Part shown: piece by piece, positions 36,023 to 46,389 of the stretch
How the letters are laid out: the number at the start of each line of letters is the position of its first letter
Position numbering within the stretch: position 1 is the stretch's first letter
Assembly (NCBI RefSeq): GCF_002797895.1
Contig: NZ_PGES01000001.1
Location: forward strand, 5,270,001-5,334,000
Length of the DNA: 64,000 nt
Direction: 5' to 3'
Source of the DNA: Janthinobacterium sp. 67
GTDB lineage: Bacteria; Pseudomonadota; Gammaproteobacteria; Burkholderiales; Burkholderiaceae_D
The notes under the pieces: generated by a model
Database searches by the model: none
Told to the model about the DNA's origin: nothing
The model's input: only the letters and a program-made list of their open reading frames with translations
Translations under genes and position numbers: made by a program

Positions 36023-38866
36023 TCAGAACTTGTACTTCACCCCCGCACTGATGAACCGTCCCGCAGCGCCCGCGTAGTCGAGCGGGTTGTAGCCCGTGGC
36101 GCCATAGGTCAGCGGATCGAGCGGGGCGATTTTGTCGAACAGGTTTTGTATCGTCGCAAACACTTCCAGCTTGGGCGTGGCCAGCCAGCGGGCCGTCAGG
36201 TCCACCGTGGTGAACGAGGCGATGCGGCAGCCGCGCGGCGCGTCCGTGCCGTCGGCGAAATGCGTGGCGCAGCCGTCCGGGTCATTCTTGAACAGGATGT
36301 TGTCGAGCGGCGCGCGGTAGTTGACGTTGGCCGTGACCCGCCAGTTCTGGCGTTCCCAGGTGGCGCCCAAGTTGATGCGGTCGTCCGGCGTGCCCATGCA
36401 GTTGGATACATCGCAATTGCCATGCGTGCCGGCGAAATCGCGCTGCGTGCCATCGCGTTCCGTGCGCAGCCATTTGTACAGATGCGTCCACTTCAGGTCG
36501 AAGGTCAGGCTGCCATAGCCGTTGTCCAGGTTGAAGCGCTGGCGGGCGTCGATATCGATGCCGCGCACCGTCGTTTGCGCCGAATTCACATAGTTGGCCA
36601 GCACGGCCGTGATGGCGCCCGGATCGCCGGGAATGCCCGTGGCCGTCGACGGGTCGCGCGCCACGTTGCCGGCGGCGATGGCCGCATCCGTCTGCTCCTG
36701 ATTGATTTCATTTTTGCGGCGGATTTGCCACAGGTCGACGGAAATGCTGCTGCGCGGCAGCGGGTCCCACACGGCGCCGACGGAATAGCTGCGCGAACGC
36801 TCGGGTGACAGGTTGGGATTGGGCGAGGTGATGACGGCGATCGGCGCGGGATCGCACGCCACTTCCACGCCCAGAGCGCAGCGCAGCGGATCGCTGGCGG
36901 TGGAGAACGCGGCCAGGCCGCCGACGCCGTTTTCCGCCGCGCTGGGGGCGCGGAAGCCCTTGGCGAAGGTGCCGCGCAAGGCCAGTTCGCGTATGGGCGT
37001 CCATTTCACGCCCACCTTCGGCGTGTAGGAATTGCCCACGTCGGTGAAATGGTCGGCGCGCAGGGCGCCCGACAGTTCCACGGTTTTCAGCACGGGCGCC
37101 AGCACTTCGGCATAGATGGCCGAGGCGTTGCGGCTACCCTTGTAGGCGGAATAGCCGAGGCCGATGATATTGCCCCGCTCCGTCCCTGTGGTGGGCTTGA
37201 GTTCCGTCGATTCGTGGCGGAATTCGGCGCCCACGGCCACGCCCAGGCTACCACCGTCGAGCTTGGCCACCTCGCGGCTGGCCTTGAAGTCGATCTGCGC
37301 GATATGCGTCTTGGCGTCGTTCGAGATACGCGGCGACAGTGCGCCGTACAGCTCGGGCGAATTGAGACCCGCATTTTCCGCGATGCGCCACAGGCTGCCG
37401 GCCGGCAGGGCCGCGTAGGCGGGGTTCAGGCTGGCCGCCGCCACAGTCGCGGCGGTCGGGTTGAGCAGGGCGAATGCGACGTCGCGCTGCAGGTAGCCGT
37501 TCAAGTCGTTCGACACCTTGTTCTGCGAATACAGCAGGGCGCTGTCGATATCCCAGCCCGCCACGGTACCCTTGATGCCGGCGACAAAGCGCGTGAAGGT
37601 GGAATCGACTTCGGACAGGCGCGGCCCCACGTCGGCCGCCAGGTAGCGCAGCCGCGCCGCCGTGCCGAAATACGGATTGTCGGGATGGGCGGCGCCCAGC
37701 GACACGCCCGCATTGCTGACGGGGCCGCCCGGGTAGCCGACCGAGCCGCTGACCGTCGATGGCGTGGTGGCCGAGTTCGATTCGCTGTGATACAGGTTCA
37801 ATTCGGCATACGTCTGCAACGCTGGCGTCAGTTGCCAGGCGGCGCGGCCGAAGAAATTGATATTCTTTTGTTTCGGCTGGATCTGGCCGTACTGCTGCGC
37901 GGCATCGGTCAGGCAGCCGCCGCCCGGGTCGCCCTGCGGATGCGTGGTGAAGTTGCCGCAGGCGGCGCCGGGGAAGGTGCGCGTAAAGCCCGCGCCGGCC
38001 AGATTGCCGCGGTTGTAGTAGTCGAGCGTGTCGGGATTGCGCACGTTGCCGTTGACGGCGCTGCCGGCCGCGTTGTTGGTGGTGATGGCGCCCGCGCCGC
38101 TGAGCGACTCTTGCGCGCTGAAACCCAGGTCGCGCAAGTCGCTGCGGCCCACGGCGCCACGTCCGGCCCGGTCGCGGTTCCAGATGGCGGCCTTTTCGCT
38201 GTATTCGAGGTTCAGGAGCACGTTGTAGCGGTCGCTGTCGATGTCGCCGAAGCCGTGCGTGATGGCGGCGCGCGCGTCGCGCCCGTCCCACTCCTTCGTC
38301 TTGCCGTAATTGCCCTTGATGGCCGTGCCCTGGTAGTCGCGCCGCAGGATCACGTTGACCACGCCGGCGATGGCGTCCGAACCGTAGATGGCCGAGGCGC
38401 CATCCTTGAGGATTTCCACCCGCTCCACCGCTTCCAGGGGAATGATGTTCAGGTCGGCAAATACTTTCTGGCCATCGTCGGCCAGGCCATACGGCGCCAC
38501 CCGGCGGCCATTGAGCAGCACCAGGGTCGAGGCCGTTCCCAGGCCCCGCAGCGAGACGCCGGAGGCGCCGGCGGCAAAGCCGTTGCCGAAGGTGGTGGGC
38601 ACGGAACCCTGGTTGTCGACGGCCAGGGTCTGCAGCAGTTCGGCCACGCTGGACTTGCCCGATTTTTCGATGTCGGCCGCGTTCAGGGTTTGCACGGCCG
38701 ACGCCGTTTCCGCCTGCGCGCGGCGGATGTTCGAGCCGGTGATTTCCACGCGGGCAATCGGGGCGGCATCCTGGGCCAGGACGGGTAGGGCGAGCAGGGC
38801 GCTTGCCAGTGCCAGGCCCACGCGTGGCGGTGAAAAGGATGGATGGGCGGATTTTTTGTAGATCAT
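36023..38866 (-). CDS. TonB-dependent outer-membrane receptor (TBDR 4)
   Basis: The 947-residue receptor has a longer, more basic leader (MIYKKSAHPSFSPP) and a signal peptide ending LPVLAQ, then VEITGSNIRRAQAETASAV. The plug has STLVLLNGRRVAPYGLADDG and GASAIYGSDAIAGVVNVIL. Its barrel contains a GTHGNCDVSNC segment with two close Cys, also seen in TBDR 7, and ends DKIAPLDPLTYGATGYNP and GVKYKF. GGAGA at 38876-38871 supports ATG 38866. It groups with TBDR 2 and TBDR 7 by its C-terminal signature and lacks the ETxxSRSxRL motif. The ligand is unknown. Confidence 0.93.
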   Translation of the reverse strand: MIYKKSAHPSFSPPRVGLALASALLALPVLAQDAAPIARVEITGSNIRRAQAETASAVQTLNAADIEKSGKSSVAELLQTLAVDNQGSVPTTFGNGFAAGASGVSLRGLGTASTLVLLNGRRVAPYGLADDGQKVFADLNIIPLEAVERVEILKDGASAIYGSDAIAGVVNVILRRDYQGTAIKGNYGKTKEWDGRDARAAITHGFGDIDSDRYNVLLNLEYSEKAAIWNRDRAGRGAVGRSDLRDLGFSAQESLSGAGAITTNNAAGSAVNGNVRNPDTLDYYNRGNLAGAGFTRTFPGAACGNFTTHPQGDPGGGCLTDAAQQYGQIQPKQKNINFFGRAAWQLTPALQTYAELNLYHSESNSATTPSTVSGSVGYPGGPVSNAGVSLGAAHPDNPYFGTAARLRYLAADVGPRLSEVDSTFTRFVAGIKGTVAGWDIDSALLYSQNKVSNDLNGYLQRDVAFALLNPTAATVAAASLNPAYAALPAGSLWRIAENAGLNSPELYGALSPRISNDAKTHIAQIDFKASREVAKLDGGSLGVAVGAEFRHESTELKPTTGTERGNIIGLGYSAYKGSRNASAIYAEVLAPVLKTVELSGALRADHFTDVGNSYTPKVGVKWTPIRELALRGTFAKGFRAPSAAENGVGGLAAFSTASDPLRCALGVEVACDPAPIAVITSPNPNLSPERSRSYSVGAVWDPLPRSSISVDLWQIRRKNEINQEQTDAAIAAGNVARDPSTATGIPGDPGAITAVLANYVNSAQTTVRGIDIDARQRFNLDNGYGSLTFDLKWTHLYKWLRTERDGTQRDFAGTHGNCDVSNCMGTPDDRINLGATWERQNWRVTANVNYRAPLDNILFKNDPDGCATHFADGTDAPRGCRIASFTTVDLTARWLATPKLEVFATIQNLFDKIAPLDPLTYGATGYNPLDYAGAAGRFISAGVKYKF

Positions 38867-38950
38867 GCGATTCTCCGGAAGGTCAGACAGAAAAAGGTGA
38901 GGTACACCTTCCAGTCTTGGCCGTGTCGCCTTGCCGGGATTCGATCTACA

Positions 38951-38978
38951 TCAGTAGTACGCCGCTTACCCGCGTCAA
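38951..38978 (-). promoter_or_regulatory. Predicted promoter of TBDR 4
   Basis: Minus-strand TTGACG at 38978-38973 and TACTGA at 38956-38951 are 16 bp apart. The start codon is about 85 nt downstream of the -10. Confidence 0.45.
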
Positions 38979-39123
38979 AATGGACTGGCGTGGCGTGCAC
39001 GCCACGGCGGCCACAGCGTTGTTAGCCAGCCGGTGCGTATCGGCAGCGCACAACTTTTTATGCTTTTTGACGTGTTTTACAGTGTAAAGCGGCGGCGGCA
39101 TGCGGATTTACCGACAAATATGC

Positions 39124-39153
39124 TTGCCAAGCCTTGCAATTTAGGTTTATAGT
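39124..39153 (+). promoter_or_regulatory. Promoter of the aroG leader
   Basis: TTGCCA at 39124-39129 and TATAGT at 39148-39153 are 18 bp apart and predict transcription from about 39160, ten bases before the leader-peptide ATG. The 200-nt distance from here to the DAHP synthase gene is filled by leader peptide and terminator. Confidence 0.65.
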
Positions 39154-39169
39154 CGTTCATCACTTACGG

Positions 39170-39247
39170 ATGACTCGCATGTTCGCTCGCCACTTTTTTA
39201 CCGCTTATTTTTACTTTAGCAATTCCAGCCCAAAGGCGGTGGAGTAG
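39170..39247 (+). CDS. Phe/Tyr-rich leader peptide of the DAHP synthase gene
   Basis: A 25-codon open frame starts at ATG 39170 and stops at TAG 39245-39247. Residues 5-16 contain five Phe (5, 9, 10, 14, 16) and two Tyr (13, 15), including HFFTAYFYFS; codons for the run lie at 39194-39217. The composition resembles known attenuator peptides such as PheL and PheM of E. coli. A promoter lies just upstream and an intrinsic terminator 44 nt downstream, in front of a gene that makes the precursor of Phe and Tyr. The Shine-Dalgarno sequence is weak; a second in-frame ATG is at 39179. Coding is inferred from composition and context. Confidence 0.72.
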   Translation: MTRMFARHFFTAYFYFSNSSPKAVE

Positions 39248-39320
39248 CGGTCGGTTCACGTAGCAGCAAAACGAGATCCCAGCAAATTCTAAAAAACCGC
39301 CACCGATGGCGGTTTTTTTT
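39235..39320 (+). promoter_or_regulatory. Transcription attenuator: antiterminator segment and intrinsic terminator
   Basis: CCGCCA (39297-39302) and TGGCGG (39307-39312) form the terminator hairpin with a CCGA loop, followed by T8-9. GGCGGT at 39235-39240, inside the last codons of the leader peptide, is complementary to ACCGCC at 39296-39301, the 5' arm of that hairpin. A ribosome stalled on the Phe/Tyr codons would leave GGCGGT free to block the terminator, whereas a ribosome at the stop codon would cover it and allow termination. The pairing is seen in sequence; the mechanism is inferred. Confidence 0.65.
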
Positions 39321-39361
39321 TACCCAGATGTTTTACCCATCCTTAAATTTTGGAGAAAATG

Positions 39362-40426
<1,065 letters not shown>

Positions 40427-40451
40427 AGTGACGTGGCGCGCAGCATGAAAA

Positions 40452-40484
40452 AAAAGCCCGGAAAGCTAAGCTTTCCGGGCTTTT
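40452..40484. terminator. Bidirectional terminator between aroG and TBDR 5
   Basis: GCCCGGAAAGC (40456-40466) pairs with GCTTTCCGGGC (40470-40480) over 11 bp with a TAA loop. A8 lies on the left and T4 on the right, so it is strongest for the minus-strand receptor. Confidence 0.9.
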
Positions 40485-40515
40485 CAGTTTTCAGCCGAGA
40501 GCAGATGCCGTCAGC

Positions 40516-43362
40516 TTAGAACTTGTAGGAACCGCTCAGGTAGAACTGGCGGCCCAGGGCGCTCGAGTACGATGGGTTGTAGCCCACTTGATGCGAACCC
40601 GTGTTGCGCAGGGTGAATGGCGGATTGCGATCGAACATGTTCAGGATGCCGCCCGTGATTTCCACATTCTTCATAGGACGGTAGGCCGTCTGGAAGTCGA
40701 AGGTGGTGTAGCTCGGCACTTCCAGCTGGATGCCATAGCATTCGCCAGGGCTGCCGGCCACGATCACGGCGCAATCGTCAGCCGTCTGTTCCTTGTCCAT
40801 ATAGCCGTTGCGGTAGCTGGCGCTCAGCGTATGCGTGAACTTGGCCGTCTCATACGTGCTGGTGGCGCGGATGATGTTGCGGAAGCTGACCTTGTCGTTC
40901 GAACCGTAGCGATTCAGGCTGGTTTCCCATTGGTCATCGGTGCCTGGCGTCGTGTAGCGCGAACGCAGCAAATAGGTACCCATCAGGCGGCTCGTCAGAC
41001 GGCCGTCCAGCAGCTTCATCTTGTGGGTGAAGTCGTAGTCGATACCGCGGTTTTCCACCTTGCCGATATTAATTGGCAGCAGTTTGATGGCCAATACGTC
41101 GAGGCCCGTCGAGCTGATGTGCTTGGTGGTGAACAGGTTGGCGTACTTGGCAGGATCGTTGAAGATCAGGCCTTCGGACACCGCGGTCACCTGGTCGCGG
41201 ATTTCCACGTTCCACAGGTCGAACGACATCGACAGGCTGTCGATCGGCTCGAACACGGTACCGATGCTCCATTGCTTCGACGTTTCCGGCTTCAGGTCAG
41301 GGTTGCCGCCCTGGAAGGCTTCGAACTGCTGGCGTCCCACGCCGCTGCAGTAGCTGGCCAGCGGATGGCCGCCCATGCCGTTTGCCGCCGTCAATGGGCA
41401 TTGGTAGTTACCGCCCGTGACGCCCCAGTCTTCCAGTGGGCCGGCGATTTCCTGCATGCTGGCGGCGCGGAAGCCGGTGCCGGCAGCGGCGCGGAACATC
41501 AGGCTCTTGGTGGCGGAATACTTGCCGCTGACTTTCCAGGTGGTGGCGTTTTCTTTCTTGCCTACCGTCTTGCCCGTCAGCTTGTCGTCGATGGCGCCGA
41601 TCTGGTCATAACGCACCGAGCCGGTCATTTCCAGTTTTTTCGAAATCGGCATCATCAGTTCGGCATAGGCGCCGGCATTGTCGCGTGCGTAGTTACTGTC
41701 GACTTGCGCATTGTCAAACAGGATCTGCGCCTGCTTGGCGACATCCGCCTGCTGCACCTTGAACGAGGTGTTGCGGTAGTCGGCGCCCACGCCCAGCATG
41801 GCCGTGCCGCCCGGCAGCGAGAACACAGGGCGCGAAGCACGGCCGTCAATGCCCTTCATTTCTACGGTTTGCGTGTTGTACGTGCCGCTGAAGCCCGTGC
41901 CCAGCAGTGCCTGGCGCATGGCGTCCGGCATGGAACCCACAGGGTAGGCGAACGGATCGATATTGCCGGCGTCGATTTGGGCGTTGAATTTGTCGGACAG
42001 TGGGAAGCCACTGACGTAGTCCTGCGTTTGCTTGTTTTTCGAGTACGTCACGGCCGTGTTGATGTCCCAGCCGAATGCGCTGCCTTCCACGCCACCGACG
42101 AGGTGGGTGGCCTTGGTGCCATAGTCGTACACGCGGTTGCCCATTTCGGACAGGCGGTATTTGGCGACACCGCTCACGGCATTGGCCAGTTGCGATGGGC
42201 TCAACTGCGGGGCCAGATACTTGCTGAACAGTGGCGAATTCGCGGAAATGGAGAAATCTGCCGGGTATGGCGCGATGCTGGCCTTGATGCTCGCTTCGGT
42301 GTATGCGAAATCGTAGAAACCCTGCCAGCCGGTCTTGCCCAGCTTGACGCTCCCGGAACTGAACAGCGAGTCGCGCTTCGATTCCGGGTTGATTTCGATG
42401 GTCGACGGCGAGTCGAAATAGCAGTTGCCATCGCCGTAGAAGTCCATATTACTAGGTGCGCATTTGCCGCCATGGGCCAGTGCATACGGATTGGCCAGGT
42501 TGACGCTGTCGACAAATGGTTTGTTGGTTTCCGGGTTGATCACCACATTGCCGTTCGCATCGGTACGGTTGTAGTTGACGCTGGCATTGGCTGGCGCCGA
42601 GCGCGAGGAACCGTTGATGAATTGCAGTGCCTTGCCGGTCTTCGGATCATTGAAATTGATGATGCCGCTTTTTGCGAAGCTGCGCTGCGATGCTTTCAGC
42701 GATTTTTGTTCATCATGGCTGGCCGACACGAAGATGCTGTAACCGTCTTCGTCGATGTCGCCGAAGCCTTTGCTGATCGAAATCGAGTTGCTGGCGCCGC
42801 CTTTTTCTTCGGGACGCGAATACTTGGCATTGATTTCCAGCGGCGATGCGCCTTTTTTCAGGATGAAGTTGACCACGCCAGCGATGGCGTCGGCGCCATA
42901 CAGTGCCGAGGCGCCGTCCGTCAACACTTCCACGCGCTCGATGGCCGACAGGGGAATCGAATTCAAGTCGATGGTGGTGCCGGAATTGGATGGCGCAATA
43001 CGGCGGCCGTTCAGCAGCACCAAGGTGTAGGCTGCGCCAATATCGTGGATCGATGCCGTAGTGACGCCGCCGCCGCCGCCGCCCACCGAATCGGCGGCCA
43101 CGGAGAAGCCCTGCATCGCAGGAATTTGCTGGATGAAATCGGTCACCGTGGTGACGCCGGTTTTCTTGATGTCTTTCTGATTGAATGACTGCACGGGCAG
43201 CGACGCTTCGGAGGCGATGCGCTTGATGCTCGAACCCGTAACTTCCACGCGTTGCATGGTGCCATCTGTTGTTTCTTGCGCATATGCGGCGTGCATGCCC
43301 AGGGCCAAACTGCCAGCAAACATCAGGCGCAGCGACCGCGATATTACATTTTCTATCATCAT
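40516..43362 (-). CDS. TonB-dependent outer-membrane receptor (TBDR 5)
   Basis: The 948-residue receptor starts MMIENVISRSLRLMFAGS, with a signal peptide ending AAYAQ and then RVEVTGSSIKRIASEASLP. The plug includes YTLVLLNGRRIAPSN and GASALYGADAIAGVVNFIL. A six-Gly run (VGGGGGGV) near residue 97 is encoded by a CCG-type trinucleotide repeat at 43064-43083. The barrel ends DRNPPFTLRNTG and LSGSYKF, the TBDR 1 subfamily pattern. AAGGAA precedes the ATG pair at 43362/43359. It is the most downstream of three consecutive minus-strand receptor genes, each with its own predicted promoter and terminator. The ligand is unknown. Confidence 0.93.
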   Translation of the reverse strand: MMIENVISRSLRLMFAGSLALGMHAAYAQETTDGTMQRVEVTGSSIKRIASEASLPVQSFNQKDIKKTGVTTVTDFIQQIPAMQGFSVAADSVGGGGGGVTTASIHDIGAAYTLVLLNGRRIAPSNSGTTIDLNSIPLSAIERVEVLTDGASALYGADAIAGVVNFILKKGASPLEINAKYSRPEEKGGASNSISISKGFGDIDEDGYSIFVSASHDEQKSLKASQRSFAKSGIINFNDPKTGKALQFINGSSRSAPANASVNYNRTDANGNVVINPETNKPFVDSVNLANPYALAHGGKCAPSNMDFYGDGNCYFDSPSTIEINPESKRDSLFSSGSVKLGKTGWQGFYDFAYTEASIKASIAPYPADFSISANSPLFSKYLAPQLSPSQLANAVSGVAKYRLSEMGNRVYDYGTKATHLVGGVEGSAFGWDINTAVTYSKNKQTQDYVSGFPLSDKFNAQIDAGNIDPFAYPVGSMPDAMRQALLGTGFSGTYNTQTVEMKGIDGRASRPVFSLPGGTAMLGVGADYRNTSFKVQQADVAKQAQILFDNAQVDSNYARDNAGAYAELMMPISKKLEMTGSVRYDQIGAIDDKLTGKTVGKKENATTWKVSGKYSATKSLMFRAAAGTGFRAASMQEIAGPLEDWGVTGGNYQCPLTAANGMGGHPLASYCSGVGRQQFEAFQGGNPDLKPETSKQWSIGTVFEPIDSLSMSFDLWNVEIRDQVTAVSEGLIFNDPAKYANLFTTKHISSTGLDVLAIKLLPINIGKVENRGIDYDFTHKMKLLDGRLTSRLMGTYLLRSRYTTPGTDDQWETSLNRYGSNDKVSFRNIIRATSTYETAKFTHTLSASYRNGYMDKEQTADDCAVIVAGSPGECYGIQLEVPSYTTFDFQTAYRPMKNVEITGGILNMFDRNPPFTLRNTGSHQVGYNPSYSSALGRQFYLSGSYKF

Positions 43363-43719
43363 CTGAAATTCCTTGTTATTGTGATAAAGGCGGCAATTAT
43401 TTTGAAATAACTTGTTGCTTACTAACAATTTATTTGCCTTTTTACAAATCCACCAATGAAAATTCTGTAAATTTTCAGGGCCCTCATCAAAACATTCACG
43501 ATTCAGATTGTCAATTTCGTGCGGACTTTTTGGACGAAATGCAACATATTGCTATTTTTTTTGCATTAGTTCAGGAATAAAATATCGCCAACCCTTGTCA
43601 GGCGCACTCAGGCGCGTAAAATAAAACGGCGCACAGCATCGCTGCTGGCGCCGTCTCTGGTGCTGCAGGCAAACGCTTGTCGGCGCCGCCCCGTCGATCC
43701 CTGTTTCTGCCAATCTCCC
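43363..43719 (-). other. Intergenic region with promoter of TBDR 5 and terminator of TBDR 6
   Basis: Minus-strand TTGACA at 43514-43509 and TTTGAT at 43491-43486, 17 bp apart, predict the TBDR 5 start, leaving a leader of about 115 nt rich in A and T. ACGGCGC (43626-43632) and GCGCCGT (43648-43654) form a hairpin followed on the minus strand by TTTTATTTTA, the terminator of TBDR 6. No gene is visible. Confidence 0.55.
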
Positions 43720-46389
43720 TTAGAACGTATAGCTGCCGCGCAGGTAATAGGCGCGCCCGATCGGGTCCGTGTAGCGCGGATCATAGCCTTTCTGGAACAG
43801 GGTGCCCTGGTTCGAGAATGGCGGTTCCTTGTCGAACAAGTTTTTCACGCCAGCCGTCAGCAGCAAGCCTTTCCACAAGTAGCTGCCCGATACGTTCAGC
43901 AGGCTGTACGAGGGCACGTCGTGGCGGTACTGCGGGTCCACCTGGTTCTGATCCGTGTAGCCGGACTTGAACGATTGCGACACGGTGGCGCCCCAGTTGC
44001 CCATGCGCCAGTTCAGCGCCGCCGTATGTTTCCAGCGGAACACGGGATTGTTGTCCGCGTAGCGGCCCACATTGGCGATGAATTCGCCGCCGCGTTCGTT
44101 CTGGTAGTCGTACTTGTGGGTCCAGGTGCCATCGACGGACACGCTGAAATCGCCATACGCGCCGCGTCCCAGGCGGGCATTCAGGCTGACGTCGATGCCG
44201 TCGGTTTTCACTTCGCCGAGGTTATCGTTCAAGTCGAGGATGGCGAAGGGCGAACCGTCGGGATTGCGCAGGAACAGGGCCTTGTATTTTTCGTAGTTGC
44301 CGTAGATGGATTGCTCGGGCAACGATGAAATCTTGTCCTTCAGGTGGATGTTCCAGTAATCGAGGGCAAGCGTGACTTCCTTGACCGGTTCGAGCACGAA
44401 GCCGACGGCGAAGGTGGTGGATTTTTCCGGTTTCAGCTTTTCATTGCCGCCTTGCAGCTTGAACTGCTGCAAATCGCAATCGCGCAGGGGATTGGCGCCC
44501 GGCTGCGGCACGCCGCCCGGGCAGAGGATGGGATCGTCGTAGGAATCGTTGGTATCGTTCTTCGACGGCGGCGCATTCTTTTCAAACAAGGTGGGCGCAC
44601 GGAAACCCGTGCTGGCCGATCCCCGCAGCACCAGTGCGCTGCTGGCCTGGTAGCGCAGGGCCAGCTTGGGGTTGGTGGTGCTGCCCACGTCGCTGTAATG
44701 GTCGAAGCGGGCCGCCAGCTGCACTTCCAGGTCCTTGATCAGCGGCAAGTTGACTTCGCCGAAGACGGCCTGGATCGTGCGCGAACCGCTCTTCGACAGC
44801 GAGCCGGACAAGCCGGAACTGGCAGCCTGGCCGGCGATATCGCGGTTGACGTTGAAGTCGGCTTTTTCACGTCGCAGTTCGCCGCCCAGGGCGATGGCCA
44901 GCGGGCCGCCGGCCAGCTGCATCAGGTCGCGGCTGCCCTTGATGTCGAAACCCGTGGTGGTGACCTTGGCGTTCTGTACTTCGCCGCGCAGGGCCGTGCT
45001 GTCCAGGTAAGTCTTGCCGGCCGCGTCCTGCATGCCGAAAGGATTCAGGATGCCGTTCAGTACGCCTGCGGCAAAGCTCGCATCCTGCACATAGCCACCG
45101 GTGAATTTTTCCGATGATTTGCTGATCGCGTGGCTCAGGCCCGTCTTGTAGTCCCAGCCGGCCAGTTCGCCTTCGAGGGCCAGCACCAGGCGGTCCGCCT
45201 TGCCGTCCGAATCGATCTGCCGCTGGCCCGCTTCCACGGGACGCCAGTTGACGCTCAGCGGCTGGCCCGACAAGCCCGGCTGGGCCGGCACGCCGCCCGC
45301 ATTGCCTGGATAGTATTTGCTCGTGTTGGGCAGAATCAAGCCCGTTTGCGGCGGCGGCGCCGTGCGTGCCTTCACCTTGTTTTCCGAATGCAGGTATTCC
45401 ACCGTGGCCAGGTGGCCGCCACCGAGCTTGAAGGCGCCCTTGCCGAAAAAGGCCACTTGTTCCTGGGCGGGCAAGTTGTCGATCTGGCGCGTGTAATCCT
45501 GGCGGCAGGTGCCGTTGGCGGCTGCCACTGACAAGGGGGGCAAACAGCCGCTGGCCGCGTAGGGATTGCCGGCCAGGCCGTCGCCGCCGTTGGCTGCTGC
45601 ATCAAAATAATTGCCGGGGAAAGTCGTGCCGCTGGTAATGGACAGACCGCGCGAGGGGACGATGCCGGTCTTCGAAAAATCGCGGTCCTGCGAGGTGAGC
45701 ACATTTTGCTTGTGGTAGTCGAGCACGCCGAAAATATTGTAGCCGTCCGTGTCGAGCTTGCCGAAACCCGTCGACAGGTTGACGCGGTGTTCGCCGCCGC
45801 CCTTGTGTTCGGGCGCGACGACTTCGGCGGTGATATTCGTGACGTTGACCGAGCGTTTGGTGATGAAGTTGATGACGCCGCCGATGGCATCCGTGCCATA
45901 GATGGCCGAGGCGCCGTCGCGCAGCACTTCGACACGCTCGAGGGCGGCAATCGGGATGATGTTCAGGTCGACGCTGGCGCCGTCGTACGGATGGTTGGCG
46001 ATGCGCCGGCCATTGAGCAGCACCAGGGTCTTGTCGCCGCCCAGGCCGCGCAAGTCGGCGCTGGCCTGGCCACCCGTGGGCAAGCCGCTGGTGTTGCCGC
46101 CGACGGCGTTGCCGCTGCCCATGCTTGACGCATTCGAGGGTATCTTGTTGAGGACTTCCTGGGCCGTCGTCAAGCCTTGCTTGGCGAAATCTTCGGCCTT
46201 GAAGATGGAGAGCGGCGTGGCCGTTTCCGAGACGAGGCGCTTGATGGAGGAACCGGTGACTTCTACGCGCTGCATGGTGCTCGTGTCGCTGGCTTCTTGC
46301 GCCAGCGCTTGCTGGCTGAACAGGCTGGCGGCAAGGCCGCCGGTGCAGATCAAGCGGATGGAACGGGACAGGCGTGTTTCTCTGATCAT
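43720..46389 (-). CDS. TonB-dependent outer-membrane receptor (TBDR 6)
   Basis: The 889-residue receptor starts MIRETRLSRSIRLICTGG, with signal peptide end QQALAQ and then RVEVTGSSIKRLVSETATP. Plug motifs are KTLVLLNGRRIANHPYDG and GASAIYGTDAIGGVINFIT. The C-terminus DKEPPFSNQG and YLRGSYTF puts it with TBDRs 1, 3 and 5. AGGAG at 46402-46398 is 8-9 nt from ATG 46389, which I prefer to the TTG two codons earlier. It is the smallest intact receptor here. The middle of a three-gene minus-strand row, it has its own promoter at 46493-46522. The ligand is unknown. Confidence 0.93.
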   Translation of the reverse strand: MIRETRLSRSIRLICTGGLAASLFSQQALAQEASDTSTMQRVEVTGSSIKRLVSETATPLSIFKAEDFAKQGLTTAQEVLNKIPSNASSMGSGNAVGGNTSGLPTGGQASADLRGLGGDKTLVLLNGRRIANHPYDGASVDLNIIPIAALERVEVLRDGASAIYGTDAIGGVINFITKRSVNVTNITAEVVAPEHKGGGEHRVNLSTGFGKLDTDGYNIFGVLDYHKQNVLTSQDRDFSKTGIVPSRGLSITSGTTFPGNYFDAAANGGDGLAGNPYAASGCLPPLSVAAANGTCRQDYTRQIDNLPAQEQVAFFGKGAFKLGGGHLATVEYLHSENKVKARTAPPPQTGLILPNTSKYYPGNAGGVPAQPGLSGQPLSVNWRPVEAGQRQIDSDGKADRLVLALEGELAGWDYKTGLSHAISKSSEKFTGGYVQDASFAAGVLNGILNPFGMQDAAGKTYLDSTALRGEVQNAKVTTTGFDIKGSRDLMQLAGGPLAIALGGELRREKADFNVNRDIAGQAASSGLSGSLSKSGSRTIQAVFGEVNLPLIKDLEVQLAARFDHYSDVGSTTNPKLALRYQASSALVLRGSASTGFRAPTLFEKNAPPSKNDTNDSYDDPILCPGGVPQPGANPLRDCDLQQFKLQGGNEKLKPEKSTTFAVGFVLEPVKEVTLALDYWNIHLKDKISSLPEQSIYGNYEKYKALFLRNPDGSPFAILDLNDNLGEVKTDGIDVSLNARLGRGAYGDFSVSVDGTWTHKYDYQNERGGEFIANVGRYADNNPVFRWKHTAALNWRMGNWGATVSQSFKSGYTDQNQVDPQYRHDVPSYSLLNVSGSYLWKGLLLTAGVKNLFDKEPPFSNQGTLFQKGYDPRYTDPIGRAYYLRGSYTF

